Source: an uncultured Lachnospiraceae bacterium (GTDB lineage Bacteria; Bacillota; Clostridia; Lachnospirales; Lachnospiraceae). From it: 48,550 bases of DNA. Below, piece after piece: positions 26,929 to 35,518 of this stretch (position 1 is its first letter; each line of letters begins with the position of its first letter). The notes below the pieces were generated by a model. The model saw only the letters and a list, made by a program, of their open reading frames with translations. It was not told the DNA's origin and ran no database searches. The DNA is taken from contig CANPYY010000017.1 in NCBI GenBank assembly GCA_947588675.1, positions 1 through 48,550 on the forward strand, in the 5' to 3' direction. Both the position numbers and the translations under genes were made by a program.

Positions 26929-28224
26929 ATGTCGGAATATATAGTTGGAAATCTGGCTGAAAAAAATATTTTTGTAAAAGTTCCCGGTTCAAAGAGTATT
27001 ACGAACAGGGCGCTTATGATTGCTGCGCTTGGAAACGGTATGTCATATATAACGGGAATACAAAAAAGTGACGATTCGGAGCACTTTATAAAATGTCTTA
27101 TTAATCTGGGATTTGAAATAAAGGAAAAAGATGATACTATTACCATTAAGGGAAATGATGGCGAAGTTCCGAATAAGAAAGCGGAAATATATGTGGGGAG
27201 CGCCGGTACGGCGGCGCGTTTCCTTACGGCAATGCTTGCAATGTCAGACGGCGAGTATATTATAAACGCTTCAGAACAGATGCAGAAAAGACCCATGAAG
27301 GAGCTTATACGCGCGTTGGAACTGTGCGGCGCAGAGTTTGAATTTCAAAAGGACGCCTATTCGCTTCCGTTTAAAGTAAGAGGCATAGGAAACAAAGGGT
27401 ATAAGGAAGAATTAATATTTGATATAAATATTGATAAGAGCAGCCAGTATCTTAGCGCGCTTATGATGGCTGCGCCTATGACGCATAAAAAGACTGTTAT
27501 CAGGCTTACGGGTACGCGCAGCGCTAAATCTTATGTTGTTATTACTGAAAAAGTAATGCAAAAGTTCGGCGTTGATATAATACACGACCGTGAAAATGAA
27601 TATGTAATTGAGGCAGGAGCGTTATATAAAGGAATAGAATATTTTTGTGAACCGGACGTATCAGCGGCATGTTATTTTTATTCTATGGCTGCGGCATGCG
27701 GTGTGAGCGCAGTCGTACAGGGCGTCCATACCGACAGTATGCAGGGAGATATAAAGTTTATCAAAGTGCTTTCGGATATGGGCTGTAAGGTAATTGATAC
27801 TAACGAGGGAATATGCGTTACCGGAACAGGAAAGCTTAAAGGTCTTACGGTAGATATGAGTGATTTTTCAGACCAGGCGCTTACGCTTGCCGCAATAGCG
27901 CCGTTTACCGATACGGGCGTGACGATAACTAATGTAGGACATATAAGAAACCAGGAATCCAACAGGGTGATGTCAATGTATAATGAGCTTGTCAGGATGG
28001 GAATAGAATGTACTGCGTATGATGATGGAATTAAAATAGAACCCGGCGCGCCAAAGCCGGCGCTTATAAGGACATATAACGACCACAGGGTTGCGATGGC
28101 TTTTTCTGTTACCGGACTTAAAGCGGAAGGAATAAGGATAGATAACCCGGACTGTTGCAGGAAGACATTTCCGGATTATTTTGAGATTCTTGACGGACTT
28201 TGCAATTGTAACAATCATGACTGA
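26929..28224 (+). CDS. aroA: 3-phosphoshikimate 1-carboxyvinyltransferase (EPSP synthase)
   Basis: A 431-residue enzyme of the shikimate pathway that condenses shikimate-3-phosphate with phosphoenolpyruvate in the cytoplasm. Motifs are VPGSKSITNRALMIAAL at the N terminus, GSAGTAARFLTAML (the family GNAGTAxR region), RQ-type phosphate contacts in SSQYLSALMMAAP and the C-terminal NDHRVAMAF. GGAGG lies 7 bases before the ATG. It starts 21 bases after the RND gene. Its TGA stop overlaps the left end of the structured element at 28223-28383. aroE, two steps later in the same pathway region, lies downstream on the other strand. Confidence 0.96.
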   Translation: MSEYIVGNLAEKNIFVKVPGSKSITNRALMIAALGNGMSYITGIQKSDDSEHFIKCLINLGFEIKEKDDTITIKGNDGEVPNKKAEIYVGSAGTAARFLTAMLAMSDGEYIINASEQMQKRPMKELIRALELCGAEFEFQKDAYSLPFKVRGIGNKGYKEELIFDINIDKSSQYLSALMMAAPMTHKKTVIRLTGTRSAKSYVVITEKVMQKFGVDIIHDRENEYVIEAGALYKGIEYFCEPDVSAACYFYSMAAACGVSAVVQGVHTDSMQGDIKFIKVLSDMGCKVIDTNEGICVTGTGKLKGLTVDMSDFSDQALTLAAIAPFTDTGVTITNVGHIRNQESNRVMSMYNELVRMGIECTAYDDGIKIEPGAPKPALIRTYNDHRVAMAFSVTGLKAEGIRIDNPDCCRKTFPDYFEILDGLCNCNNHD

Positions 28225-28383
28225 AAGCCTGCGGATTGCTCCGTTGCGCTGCAACTTACGCAATCCTACCCATATTCGCATTTCAGCCTGTCGGCCTTCA
28301 TGCTCATATGGGTTAGCCCGTCCGATGTCCATACGCCGGTTCATGCAGGCATGACCGTCGATGGCCGCCGTCCGGAGGCTTTC
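28223..28383 (+). repeat. Compact GC-rich structured element with terminal inverted repeats (four-stem fold)
   Basis: A non-coding block of about 160 bases, clearly richer in G+C than its surroundings. The ends are an 11-of-12 inverted repeat, GAAAGCCTGCGG (28223-28234) and CCGGAGGCTTTC (28372-28383). Inside are three hairpins. The first pairs GGATTGC (28233-28239) with GCAATCC (28260-28266) around GTTGC-GCT-GCAAC. The second pairs ACCCATAT (28268-28275) with ATATGGGT (28306-28313), with nested GCAT/ATGC and GCC/GGC pairs and symmetric internal loops. The third pairs CCAT (28329-28332) with ATGG (28361-28364) around CGG/CCG and TCATG/CATGA. It may be a dispersed MITE-like repeat or a structured RNA. 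It matches no riboswitch or T-box known to me. Confidence 0.6.
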
Positions 28384-28405
28384 GTATATATATAAGGAGG
28401 AAATG

Positions 28406-30175
28406 ATGAAACGGATTATAGAACTTATTGAAGATAAGATGAAAAATTCATTTAAGGAAGCGGGATATGATGAAACTTACGGTACTGTTAATATATCTAA
28501 CAGGCCTGATTTGTGTCAGTATCAGTGTAACGGTGCAATGGCAGCGGCAAAAAGTTATCATAAGGCTCCGATAATGATTGCAAATGATGTAACGGCGCTT
28601 CTTAAAGATAATGTGGTATTTGAAAAGGTGGAGGCTGTTAATCCGGGATTTATTAATATTACGCTGGCGCCTAAGTTCCTTGCAGATTATATTGATGATA
28701 TGAGAAAATCAGATAAATACGGACTTGAGCCATGTGGGGATGTAAAAAAGATTATTGTTGATTATGGCGGACCGAATGTGGCAAAACCGCTTCATGTAGG
28801 ACATCTCAGGGCGGCCATTATCGGTGAGAGCGTTAAAAGGATTGCGCGTTACGTGGGCCATGATGTAATAGGAGACGTTCATCTCGGAGACTGGGGGCTT
28901 CAGATAGGTCTTATAATAACCGAACTTGAAAAAAGAAGTCCTGAACTTCCGTATTTTGATGAAAACTATACGGGAGAATATCCGGCCGAGCCTCCGTTTA
29001 CAATGAGCGAGCTTGAAGAGATATATCCGTGTGCGAGCGCATATTCAAAGGAAAATCCTGAATATCTTGCCAGGGCGCAGCAGGCTACGGCTGATTTTCA
29101 GAACGGAAAAAGAGGTTATATTGCGCTGTGGAAACATATCATAGATGTATCCATTCCCGATATAAAGAAAAATTATGATAAACTTAATGTTTCCTTTGAT
29201 TTGTGGAAAAAAGAAAGCGATGTGAAGGGTTATATTCCTGATATGGTAGAGATGATGAAGGAAAAAGGCTATGCATATGAAAGCGACGGGGCTATCGTAG
29301 TTGATGTTAAAGAGGAAAGTGATACTAAAGAGATACCGCCCTGTATACTTCTTAAATCAAACGGCGCAACCAATTATGGAACTACCGACCTTGCAACAAT
29401 CATAGAAAGAATACGCCTGTTTAATGCCGACAGGATTATATATGTTGTAGATAAAAGGCAGTCGCTCCATTTTGAGCAGGTATTCAGATGTGCAAGAAAA
29501 ACAGGACTTGTAAATGATGATACTGACCTTGTGTTCGTAGGTTTCGGAACTATGAACGGAAAAGACGGAAAACCGTTTAAGACGAGAGACGGCGGAGTGC
29601 TCAGGCTTGAAACACTGATTGCAGAAATAGGTGATGCAGTGTATGACAGAATAATGGAAAACAGAAATATGGATGAGCATGAAGCAAGGGAGATTGCAGC
29701 AAAAATAGGACTTTCTGCGTTGAAATACGGCGACTTGTCAAACCAGGCTTCCAAGGATTATGTATTTGATGTGGACAGGTTTATTTCTTTTGAAGGAAAT
29801 ACCGGACCTTATATATTGTACGTTATAGTGCGTATCAAATCAGTACTTGCAAAGTATAAGGAAATGGGCGGGGATATCAAAAAGAGCATGAAGATACTTC
29901 CTGCTGCCGGTAAGAGCGAGACGGATATATACCTGTGCCTGTCCAAATTCCAGGATTGTATTATGAGCGCGTATAAAGATAATGCGCCGCATAAGATATG
30001 TCAGTATATATACGAACTGTCAAATGCATTTAACAGCTTTTACCATGATAATAAGATATTGTCAGAAGAAAATGAGGAAAGAAAGGAATCATTCCTTGCG
30101 CTTCTTATGCTTGTAAAGGATATTCTCGAGCAGTGTATAGACCTTCTTGGTTTTGAGGCACCGGAAAAAATGTAA
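28406..30175 (+). CDS. argS: Arginyl-tRNA synthetase
   Basis: A 589-residue class I synthetase that charges tRNA-Arg. It has the N-terminal additional domain, the HIGH-type motif HVGHLRAAIIGES after VDYGGPNVAKP, the degenerate KMSK-region KPFKTRDGGVLRL, and the ArgRS anticodon-binding C-terminal domain (LSNAFNSFYHDNKIL) ending in M. The paired ATG codons at 28403 and 28406 follow AAGGAGG; the second has better spacing. The in-frame ATG at 28361 lies inside the structured element and is unlikely. The gene is complete and ordinary apart from the unusual leader. Confidence 0.97.
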   Translation: MKRIIELIEDKMKNSFKEAGYDETYGTVNISNRPDLCQYQCNGAMAAAKSYHKAPIMIANDVTALLKDNVVFEKVEAVNPGFINITLAPKFLADYIDDMRKSDKYGLEPCGDVKKIIVDYGGPNVAKPLHVGHLRAAIIGESVKRIARYVGHDVIGDVHLGDWGLQIGLIITELEKRSPELPYFDENYTGEYPAEPPFTMSELEEIYPCASAYSKENPEYLARAQQATADFQNGKRGYIALWKHIIDVSIPDIKKNYDKLNVSFDLWKKESDVKGYIPDMVEMMKEKGYAYESDGAIVVDVKEESDTKEIPPCILLKSNGATNYGTTDLATIIERIRLFNADRIIYVVDKRQSLHFEQVFRCARKTGLVNDDTDLVFVGFGTMNGKDGKPFKTRDGGVLRLETLIAEIGDAVYDRIMENRNMDEHEAREIAAKIGLSALKYGDLSNQASKDYVFDVDRFISFEGNTGPYILYVIVRIKSVLAKYKEMGGDIKKSMKILPAAGKSETDIYLCLSKFQDCIMSAYKDNAPHKICQYIYELSNAFNSFYHDNKILSEENEERKESFLALLMLVKDILEQCIDLLGFEAPEKM

Positions 30176-30193
30176 AGAAAACGGAGTGATAAT

Positions 30194-31495
30194 ATGTACA
30201 GAGATATTGACAGCCTTATTATATATCGTAAATCGGCGCAGAGCGGAATACTTGCGGATATGCGGGATATATTCTTTGATTTTCATAGCGGAAATTATGA
30301 TAAAGACGAGCTTACAGGCAGAATTTATACACAGATTAACAGTCTGTTAGACGTTGCTACCGATTATGGGTTTGACGGTAATCTGTGGCAGAATTATATT
30401 GCATATATACTTGCTTCAAGCGAGAATCCGTTTACGATTACATGCGAAAAGTCAGAGGCGCAGGAAGGTACGGTAAATGATTTTGTAAAAAATGACCTTG
30501 TGCATTTGCAGAATATATTAAAATACGATTTTTCCGAAATAGAGGAAGCTCTTGGTATAGACTGTTTTTTCAGGATTACGAATTACCGTTCCCTTGTTAA
30601 ACCTGAAAGAAGGTTTAACAAGAGTGTAAGCGACAAGGTGAAAATGCTTTCAGAGAGGCTTAACGGAGTGCTTACTCCTGATGATTTGTATCATATCGTG
30701 ACCGATTTTTACAGGAAATACGGCGTGGGAATGTATGGTCTTAATAAAGCGTTCAGGATAAAGAATAAGGATGGGAATGTACAGCTTGTACCCATAACGA
30801 ATACTTCTTCGGCAGAGCTTTCGGATCTTATAGGCTATGAATCGCAGAAGCAGAAGCTTATTGCCAATACAGAGGCGTTTGTACATAAAAAACGCGCCAA
30901 CAATGTCCTGTTATGCGGCGACAGCGGTACCGGTAAGTCAACAAGTATTAAGGCAATCCTTAATAAGTATTATGACGACGGACTCAGGATGATAGAAATA
31001 TACAAACATCAGTTTAAAGATTTATCAGCGGTACTTGAAATGATTAAGGACAGAAATTACAGGTTTATAATTTTTATGGATGATTTGTCTTTTGAAGAAT
31101 TTGAAACCGAATATAAATATCTTAAAGCGGTAATTGAAGGAGGTCTTGAAAACAGGCCCGACAATGTATTGATATACGCAACATCTAACCGCAGGCATCT
31201 TATAAAAGAAACATGGAAAGACCGTGCGGATATGGACGATGAACTGCATGTGAGCGATACTATGCAGGAAAAATTGTCGCTTGCGAAAAGGTTTGGCCTT
31301 ACGATATATTATGGAAGACCGGCAAAGAAAGAGTTTGACGATATAGTAAGAGGTATTGCAAAAAAATATCCTGAGCTTGACATGACGGAAGAAGAACTTA
31401 TTGCCGAGGCTAACAAATGGAGTATCTCAAACGGCGGATATTCGGGCCGTGTTGCTGAACAGATGATAATATCCAAATCAGGACAGAAGCTTTGA
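30194..31495 (+). CDS. DUF815-family AAA ATPase
   Basis: A 433-residue cytoplasmic protein. The N-terminal half is family-specific; the C-terminal half is a P-loop ATPase with Walker A GDSGTGKSTS, Walker B FIIFMDDLSFE, a sensor-like IYATSNRRHLI and a C-terminal helical part. Length and motifs fit the DUF815 family (YifB/ClpX-like fold, function not established). ACGGAGTGA precedes the ATG, 18 bases after argS. Its last 18 bases overlap the convergent aroE gene. Confidence 0.93.
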   Translation: MYRDIDSLIIYRKSAQSGILADMRDIFFDFHSGNYDKDELTGRIYTQINSLLDVATDYGFDGNLWQNYIAYILASSENPFTITCEKSEAQEGTVNDFVKNDLVHLQNILKYDFSEIEEALGIDCFFRITNYRSLVKPERRFNKSVSDKVKMLSERLNGVLTPDDLYHIVTDFYRKYGVGMYGLNKAFRIKNKDGNVQLVPITNTSSAELSDLIGYESQKQKLIANTEAFVHKKRANNVLLCGDSGTGKSTSIKAILNKYYDDGLRMIEIYKHQFKDLSAVLEMIKDRNYRFIIFMDDLSFEEFETEYKYLKAVIEGGLENRPDNVLIYATSNRRHLIKETWKDRADMDDELHVSDTMQEKLSLAKRFGLTIYYGRPAKKEFDDIVRGIAKKYPELDMTEEELIAEANKWSISNGGYSGRVAEQMIISKSGQKL

Positions 31496-32260
31496 GATAT
31501 TGTCAGTCAGTCTGTCTATAAGCGCAGCATAATCATCTTCATTGTCATAAAGTTTGGTTTTCATAAAATATTCGGAGGCATATACCGCCTGTGCTACAAG
31601 CATGGAAAGACCTCCGCAGTATACAAGCCCGAGCTCTTTTGCCTGTGTTATAAGCTTTGTATGTAAGGGATTATATATTACGTCAAGTACAGAGCTGCAG
31701 TTAGGATATTCTGTAATATCTATGGGTGAGGAATCAATATCCGGGAACATTCCTACAGGAGTAGTATTAACTATTATATCGGCATCCGAATGGAGCTTTT
31801 TACATTCGTCATACGTTACGCATCCCGGAGCTTCTTTATAATATACAGTTATGATATTACCGGCGTTAAGCGATTTGAGGGCGGCTATAATGGCTTTGCT
31901 TGCGCCGCCGCGTCCAAGTACGAGTACCTTTTTATTTTCTATCTGTATATTATGTTTTTGAAGCATATATATAAATCCGGCAAAATCGGTATTGTGTCCG
32001 ATATATTTTCCGTTTTCATTTACAATAGTATTAACTGCGCCGATAGAACGAGCGTTATCATCGAGGCCATCCAGATAAGGTATGACCTTTTCTTTATATG
32101 GAACCGTAACATTAATTGCCTCAAACGGTTTTTCTCTCATAAAAGAATCAAAATCTTCCTTTGATACGGGATGTATTTCATATTCATAGCCGGCTATGCT
32201 CTCATGAATCTGTTTTGAATAACTGTGCCCAAGCTTTTCGCCTATAAGTCCGTAACGCAT
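31478..32260 (-). CDS. aroE: Shikimate dehydrogenase
   Basis: A 260-residue NADPH-dependent enzyme reducing 3-dehydroshikimate to shikimate. Motifs are EKLGHSYSKQIHE (substrate Ser), NVTVPYKEKVIPYLD (catalytic Lys), GAVNTIV, the dinucleotide fold GRGGASKAIIAAL and DVIYNPLHTKLI. It is the only gene seen on the minus strand. TTGGAGGAAG lies just before its ATG, and TTGCAA-17-TACTAT is a good promoter. Its 3' end overlaps the DUF815 gene tail-to-tail by 18 bases, with no terminator between them. Confidence 0.96.
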   Translation of the reverse strand: MRYGLIGEKLGHSYSKQIHESIAGYEYEIHPVSKEDFDSFMREKPFEAINVTVPYKEKVIPYLDGLDDNARSIGAVNTIVNENGKYIGHNTDFAGFIYMLQKHNIQIENKKVLVLGRGGASKAIIAALKSLNAGNIITVYYKEAPGCVTYDECKKLHSDADIIVNTTPVGMFPDIDSSPIDITEYPNCSSVLDVIYNPLHTKLITQAKELGLVYCGGLSMLVAQAVYASEYFMKTKLYDNEDDYAALIDRLTDNISKLLS

Positions 32261-32294
32261 ATGCTTCCTCCAACTCTGTTTTTGTCTGCTTGTA

Positions 32295-32323
32295 ATAGTA
32301 CATCTTTTTTATCTGATTTGCAA
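32295..32323 (-). promoter_or_regulatory. Candidate SigA promoter for aroE
   Basis: On the minus strand TTGCAA (32323-32318) and TACTAT (32300-32295) are exactly 17 bp apart, about 35 bases before the aroE start. Confidence 0.65.
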
Positions 32324-32347
32324 CATTCTTTACATATTTCATTTTAG

Positions 32348-32375
32348 TCATATCTTAGATTCTTGGACATATATT
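32348..32375 (+). promoter_or_regulatory. Probable SigE promoter of the spoIIIA operon
   Basis: TCATATC (32348-32354) matches 6 of 7 positions of the SigE -35 consensus KMATATT. CATATATT (32368-32375) matches 7 of 8 of the -10 consensus CATACANT, with a 13-bp spacer. The spoIIIAA start is 21 bases downstream. SigE control of spoIIIA is established in Bacillus subtilis. Confidence 0.7.
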
Positions 32376-32396
32376 AGAGTATCGGAGGTTTTTGTT

Positions 32397-33338
32397 GTGG
32401 ACAAACTTGATGAAATATGCAGGATTTTAAGAGGAAAAGTTCAGATTATAATAAAAGGTATCAATCCGGACGTTTCGCTTTTGCAGGAAATACGCCTGCG
32501 TCCGGTACGGCCCCTTATTATAAAATATAACGGAAAGGAATATTATGCTTCAAAAAGCGGCAGAATGACGGAGAATATAAACGCTGCCTATATAGTAAGC
32601 GAAAACGATATACGTGATACATTCCATACGCTTAGCGAATTTTCGACGTATGCGTTTGAAGAAGAAATGAGGCAGGGTTATATAACAGTTGCAGGAGGCC
32701 ACAGGGTAGGTATAGCGGGAAAGACCGTTATTGAAAACGGCAGGGTAAAAAATATGAAGCATATATCATTTATTAATATCAGGGTTGCGAGTGAAGTGTA
32801 CGGCTGTGCAAACAGGGTGATGCCTTATCTGTTTGACGGTAGCAAAAATATGCTTCATACGCTTATTATTTCACCGCCCGGCGCGGGAAAGACGACGCTT
32901 CTTAGGGATATAGTCAGGCAGGTATCTGACGGAAGTTTTTTTGCGGGCGGAAAAAATGTCGGAGTTGTGGACGAGCGTTCAGAGATTGCGGCATGTTACC
33001 ACGGTGTTCCGCAAAACGACGTTGGAATAAGAACAGATGTAATAGACGGCTGTCCAAAGGCTGTCGGAATGATGATGCTTGTTCGTTCCATGTCGCCCGA
33101 CGTGATTGCCGTTGATGAAATAGGTACAAAAGAAGATATGGACGCGGTATTTTATGCAATGACCTGCGGCTGTTCCGTAATTGCCACGCTTCACGGAAAC
33201 GGGATTGAAGATGCGAAAAAAAACAGGCATATAATGTACCTGTTTAAAAGATTTCTTGTTCCGGGGTTTGATAAAAACGGAAAAAGAAGCATAGAGATAT
33301 ATGATGAAAAAGGGATGTTGTCAGGTGACAGAGATTAA
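32397..33338 (+). CDS. spoIIIAA: Stage III sporulation protein AA, secretion-type ATPase
   Basis: A 313-residue cytoplasmic ATPase of the SpoIIIA-SpoIIQ channel joining mother cell and forespore. It resembles type II/IV secretion ATPases: Walker A SPPGAGKTTLL, VVDERSEIA, and a Walker B-like DVIAVDEIGT. RRPLIIKYNGKEYY-type N-terminal residues fit the family. The start is GTG 32397, 8 bases after CGGAGG. It is the first gene of an eight-gene operon behind a SigE-like promoter and overlaps spoIIIAB. Confidence 0.97.
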   Translation: MDKLDEICRILRGKVQIIIKGINPDVSLLQEIRLRPVRPLIIKYNGKEYYASKSGRMTENINAAYIVSENDIRDTFHTLSEFSTYAFEEEMRQGYITVAGGHRVGIAGKTVIENGRVKNMKHISFINIRVASEVYGCANRVMPYLFDGSKNMLHTLIISPPGAGKTTLLRDIVRQVSDGSFFAGGKNVGVVDERSEIAACYHGVPQNDVGIRTDVIDGCPKAVGMMMLVRSMSPDVIAVDEIGTKEDMDAVFYAMTCGCSVIATLHGNGIEDAKKNRHIMYLFKRFLVPGFDKNGKRSIEIYDEKGMLSGDRD

Positions 33339-33849
33339 AATTGCGGGAGCTGCGCTTATTCTTGTATCTGCTGCAGCAATAGGATGGGTTTTCGGAGAAA
33401 GAGCAAAAAGGGAAATAAAAGTTCTTTTATCATTAAACAGGTGTCTTATGCTGTTTGAATCGGAAATACGCTATTCGATGTCCACAATAAAAGATATATG
33501 CGTCAGGCTGTCGGAAGCGGATGAATTGTGGTCGGATTTTTTTGGACTCGTAGCGGAGGGCATAAGTGCGGACTCATTGAACGCGGACGCCGGCTCGGTA
33601 TGGGAGAAAGCAGTAGAAAAGTCTGATATTTCGGAAACTCTTGATGATGAAGATAAGGCGTGGCTCATACGGTTTGGAAGTGAACTTGGAAACAGTGACA
33701 GAGAAAGTGAACTTGGAAAAATCAATATGTATATTGATTATACAAAAAACAGGCTCCTATGTCTTGAAAAGAATATAAATGAGAGAGTAAGGCTGTGCAG
33801 GCTGCTTGGTGTGACGGCAGGTGTATTTATAACAATACTTATAGTATGA
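33325..33849 (+). CDS. spoIIIAB: Stage III sporulation protein AB
   Basis: A 174-residue membrane protein, GspF-like in secretion-system terms, with an N-terminal helix (GAALILVSAAAIGWVFG), a helical cytoplasmic region (LMLFESEIRYSMSTIKDI) and a C-terminal membrane helix. The GTG at 33325 is preferred, with AAAAAGGGA about 10 bases upstream; an in-frame ATG at 33301 would add MMKKGCCQ without a good ribosome binding site. It overlaps the spoIIIAA end by 14 bases. Confidence 0.94.
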   Translation: MTEIKIAGAALILVSAAAIGWVFGERAKREIKVLLSLNRCLMLFESEIRYSMSTIKDICVRLSEADELWSDFFGLVAEGISADSLNADAGSVWEKAVEKSDISETLDDEDKAWLIRFGSELGNSDRESELGKINMYIDYTKNRLLCLEKNINERVRLCRLLGVTAGVFITILIV

Positions 33850-33861
33850 GGTTAAAATGGT

Positions 33862-34056
33862 ATGTCAATAAGTTTGATATTTAAAATAGCGGCGGTAGGT
33901 ATACTGGTATCGGTATTGAGTCAGGTTTTGAAACATTCCGGTCGGGAGGAGCAGGCTTTTATTACAAGTCTTGCGGGACTTATACTTGTCCTTTTATGGA
34001 TTGTGCCATATATAGCGGAGTTGTTTGAAACTATTCAGGAGTTGTTTTCGTTATGA
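33862..34056 (+). CDS. spoIIIAC: Stage III sporulation protein AC
   Basis: A 64-residue protein with two membrane helices, the usual length for SpoIIIAC. It has SLIFKIAAVGILVSVLSQVLK and the RE-QAF start of the second helix. GAGG lies 10 bases before the ATG at 33862. It shares ATGA with spoIIIAD. Confidence 0.94.
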   Translation: MSISLIFKIAAVGILVSVLSQVLKHSGREEQAFITSLAGLILVLLWIVPYIAELFETIQELFSL

Positions 34057-34436
34057 TTAAGATATGTGCCATAGGAATAGTTACAATACTTGTGGCGGTT
34101 TTTGCAAAAAGCATAAAGAATGAATACGGAATATACGCGGGAATCGCAGGAAGTATTCTCCTTATGTATCTGGGAATAAGAAAATTTTCGGGAATACTTG
34201 ATATTATAAGCAAGTGTACAAGTTACATATCCATTGGGCCAAGCTACATGGAAATACTTATAAAGATGCTTGGTATAGCATATATAGCGGAATTTGCGGC
34301 AGGAGTAAGCAGGGATGCAGGTTATTCGGCTATTGCGGCGCAGATAGAACTTATAGGAAAGCTCAGCATACTGCTTATAAGCACGCCGATAATTGAAACG
34401 CTGTTAAATACTATATTTTCCTTTATGAACAGTTGA
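34053..34436 (+). CDS. spoIIIAD: Stage III sporulation protein AD
   Basis: A 127-residue polytopic membrane protein of the spoIIIA channel, similar to SpoIIIAC in its first half. Family-typical stretches are KIIGIAYIAEF-like (MLGIAYIAEFAAGVSRDAG) and AQIELIGKLSILLISTPI. It overlaps spoIIIAC by 4 bases and ends 32 bases before spoIIIAE. Confidence 0.95.
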   Translation: MIKICAIGIVTILVAVFAKSIKNEYGIYAGIAGSILLMYLGIRKFSGILDIISKCTSYISIGPSYMEILIKMLGIAYIAEFAAGVSRDAGYSAIAAQIELIGKLSILLISTPIIETLLNTIFSFMNS

Positions 34437-34468
34437 CATAGTATAAAGTAACGGGAGGGACGTGATGG

Positions 34469-35515
34469 GTGGACGGTTATAATGTTGATTTTAGCGCAGT
34501 AGATAAAGTTTTGAAAGATATAACGGACAGTAAGGAAAGCTTTGGACAGTATGTCGATATGATTATAAGCGGAAATGAAAAGTTTTCATTTGAGGGACTG
34601 TTTAATAATATAGCGGGTATATTTAAAAGTGAAATTGCCGGCGTAAAGGGATTGTTTGCGGAAATGATTGTAATCATAATCATAGCTTCAATATTTATTA
34701 ATTTTTCCAAATCGCTTAAAAGCAAACAGGTATCTGAAACCGGATTTTATGTAACCTATATGCTTATGTTTATGCTTTTATCGGTAACCTTTATGCGGCT
34801 TACGGATACCGCGGGGGATATACTTGATAATCTGCTTGCGTTTATGCAGGCGCTTATACCGTCGTTTTTTCTTACTGTCACGTACATAACCGGAAGCAGT
34901 ACGGCAGTTGTGTTTTACCAGTCTGCGCTCGGCGTGATAGGAATAGTTGATATGTGTATTGTTAAAATATTTCTTCCCGCCGTCAATATGTATTTTATAT
35001 TTGCAATGTTAAATCCACTGCTTTCGGAAGACTTTTTTTCAAAACTGATTACGCTTATGGAAAAATTTATTTCCTGGGGGTTAAAAGGGGTATTTACTCT
35101 TGTTGCGGGAATAGGGCTTATGCAGGGCATGGTTATTCCTGCAGCGGAAGGAATGAAAAGAGGAATTTTTGGAAAAGCATTATCCTCCGTTCCGGGAGTT
35201 GGCAATACTGTAGGGCAGGTGGCGGAATCGGTATACGGTGCGGGAATACTTATAAAAAACGCAGTAGGAGTTTCCGGACTTATTGTAATTGTTGTAATAT
35301 GCGCGGTTCCGATGGTGAAATTTCTTGTATATTCGCTTGTTATGCAGGCAGGCGCGGCAATAACGCAGCCCGCGGCTAACGATGAAAGGATGATAGATTG
35401 TCTGTCGGCCGCGGCAAAAGCATCAAAAATGCTGTTTTACGTTGTGGGTATGGCGGCAGTGCTGTTTATTATAACAATTGCAATCGTAACTCTTTCTACA
35501 GGGATAGGAATGTGA
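34469..35515 (+). CDS. spoIIIAE: Stage III sporulation protein AE
   Basis: A 348-residue membrane protein with several helices, the largest membrane part of the channel. Recognisable parts are LIPSFFLTVTYITGS, MEKFISWGLKGVFTLVAGI and the alanine-rich TQPAANDERMIDCLSAA. GGAGGG lies 9 bases before the GTG start. The long N-terminal extracytoplasmic region has no obvious signal peptide beyond the first helices. Confidence 0.95.
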   Translation: MDGYNVDFSAVDKVLKDITDSKESFGQYVDMIISGNEKFSFEGLFNNIAGIFKSEIAGVKGLFAEMIVIIIIASIFINFSKSLKSKQVSETGFYVTYMLMFMLLSVTFMRLTDTAGDILDNLLAFMQALIPSFFLTVTYITGSSTAVVFYQSALGVIGIVDMCIVKIFLPAVNMYFIFAMLNPLLSEDFFSKLITLMEKFISWGLKGVFTLVAGIGLMQGMVIPAAEGMKRGIFGKALSSVPGVGNTVGQVAESVYGAGILIKNAVGVSGLIVIVVICAVPMVKFLVYSLVMQAGAAITQPAANDERMIDCLSAAAKASKMLFYVVGMAAVLFIITIAIVTLSTGIGM

Positions 35516-35518
35516 TAT

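Noticed and set aside
28225-28402. T-box leader before argS
   Set aside because: The conserved T-box bulge sequence and a following terminator/antiterminator pair are not present; the element has a different structure.
28361-28405. N-terminal extension of argS from ATG 28361
   Set aside because: It would start inside the structured element, lacks a ribosome binding site, and AAGGAGG lies directly before ATG 28406.
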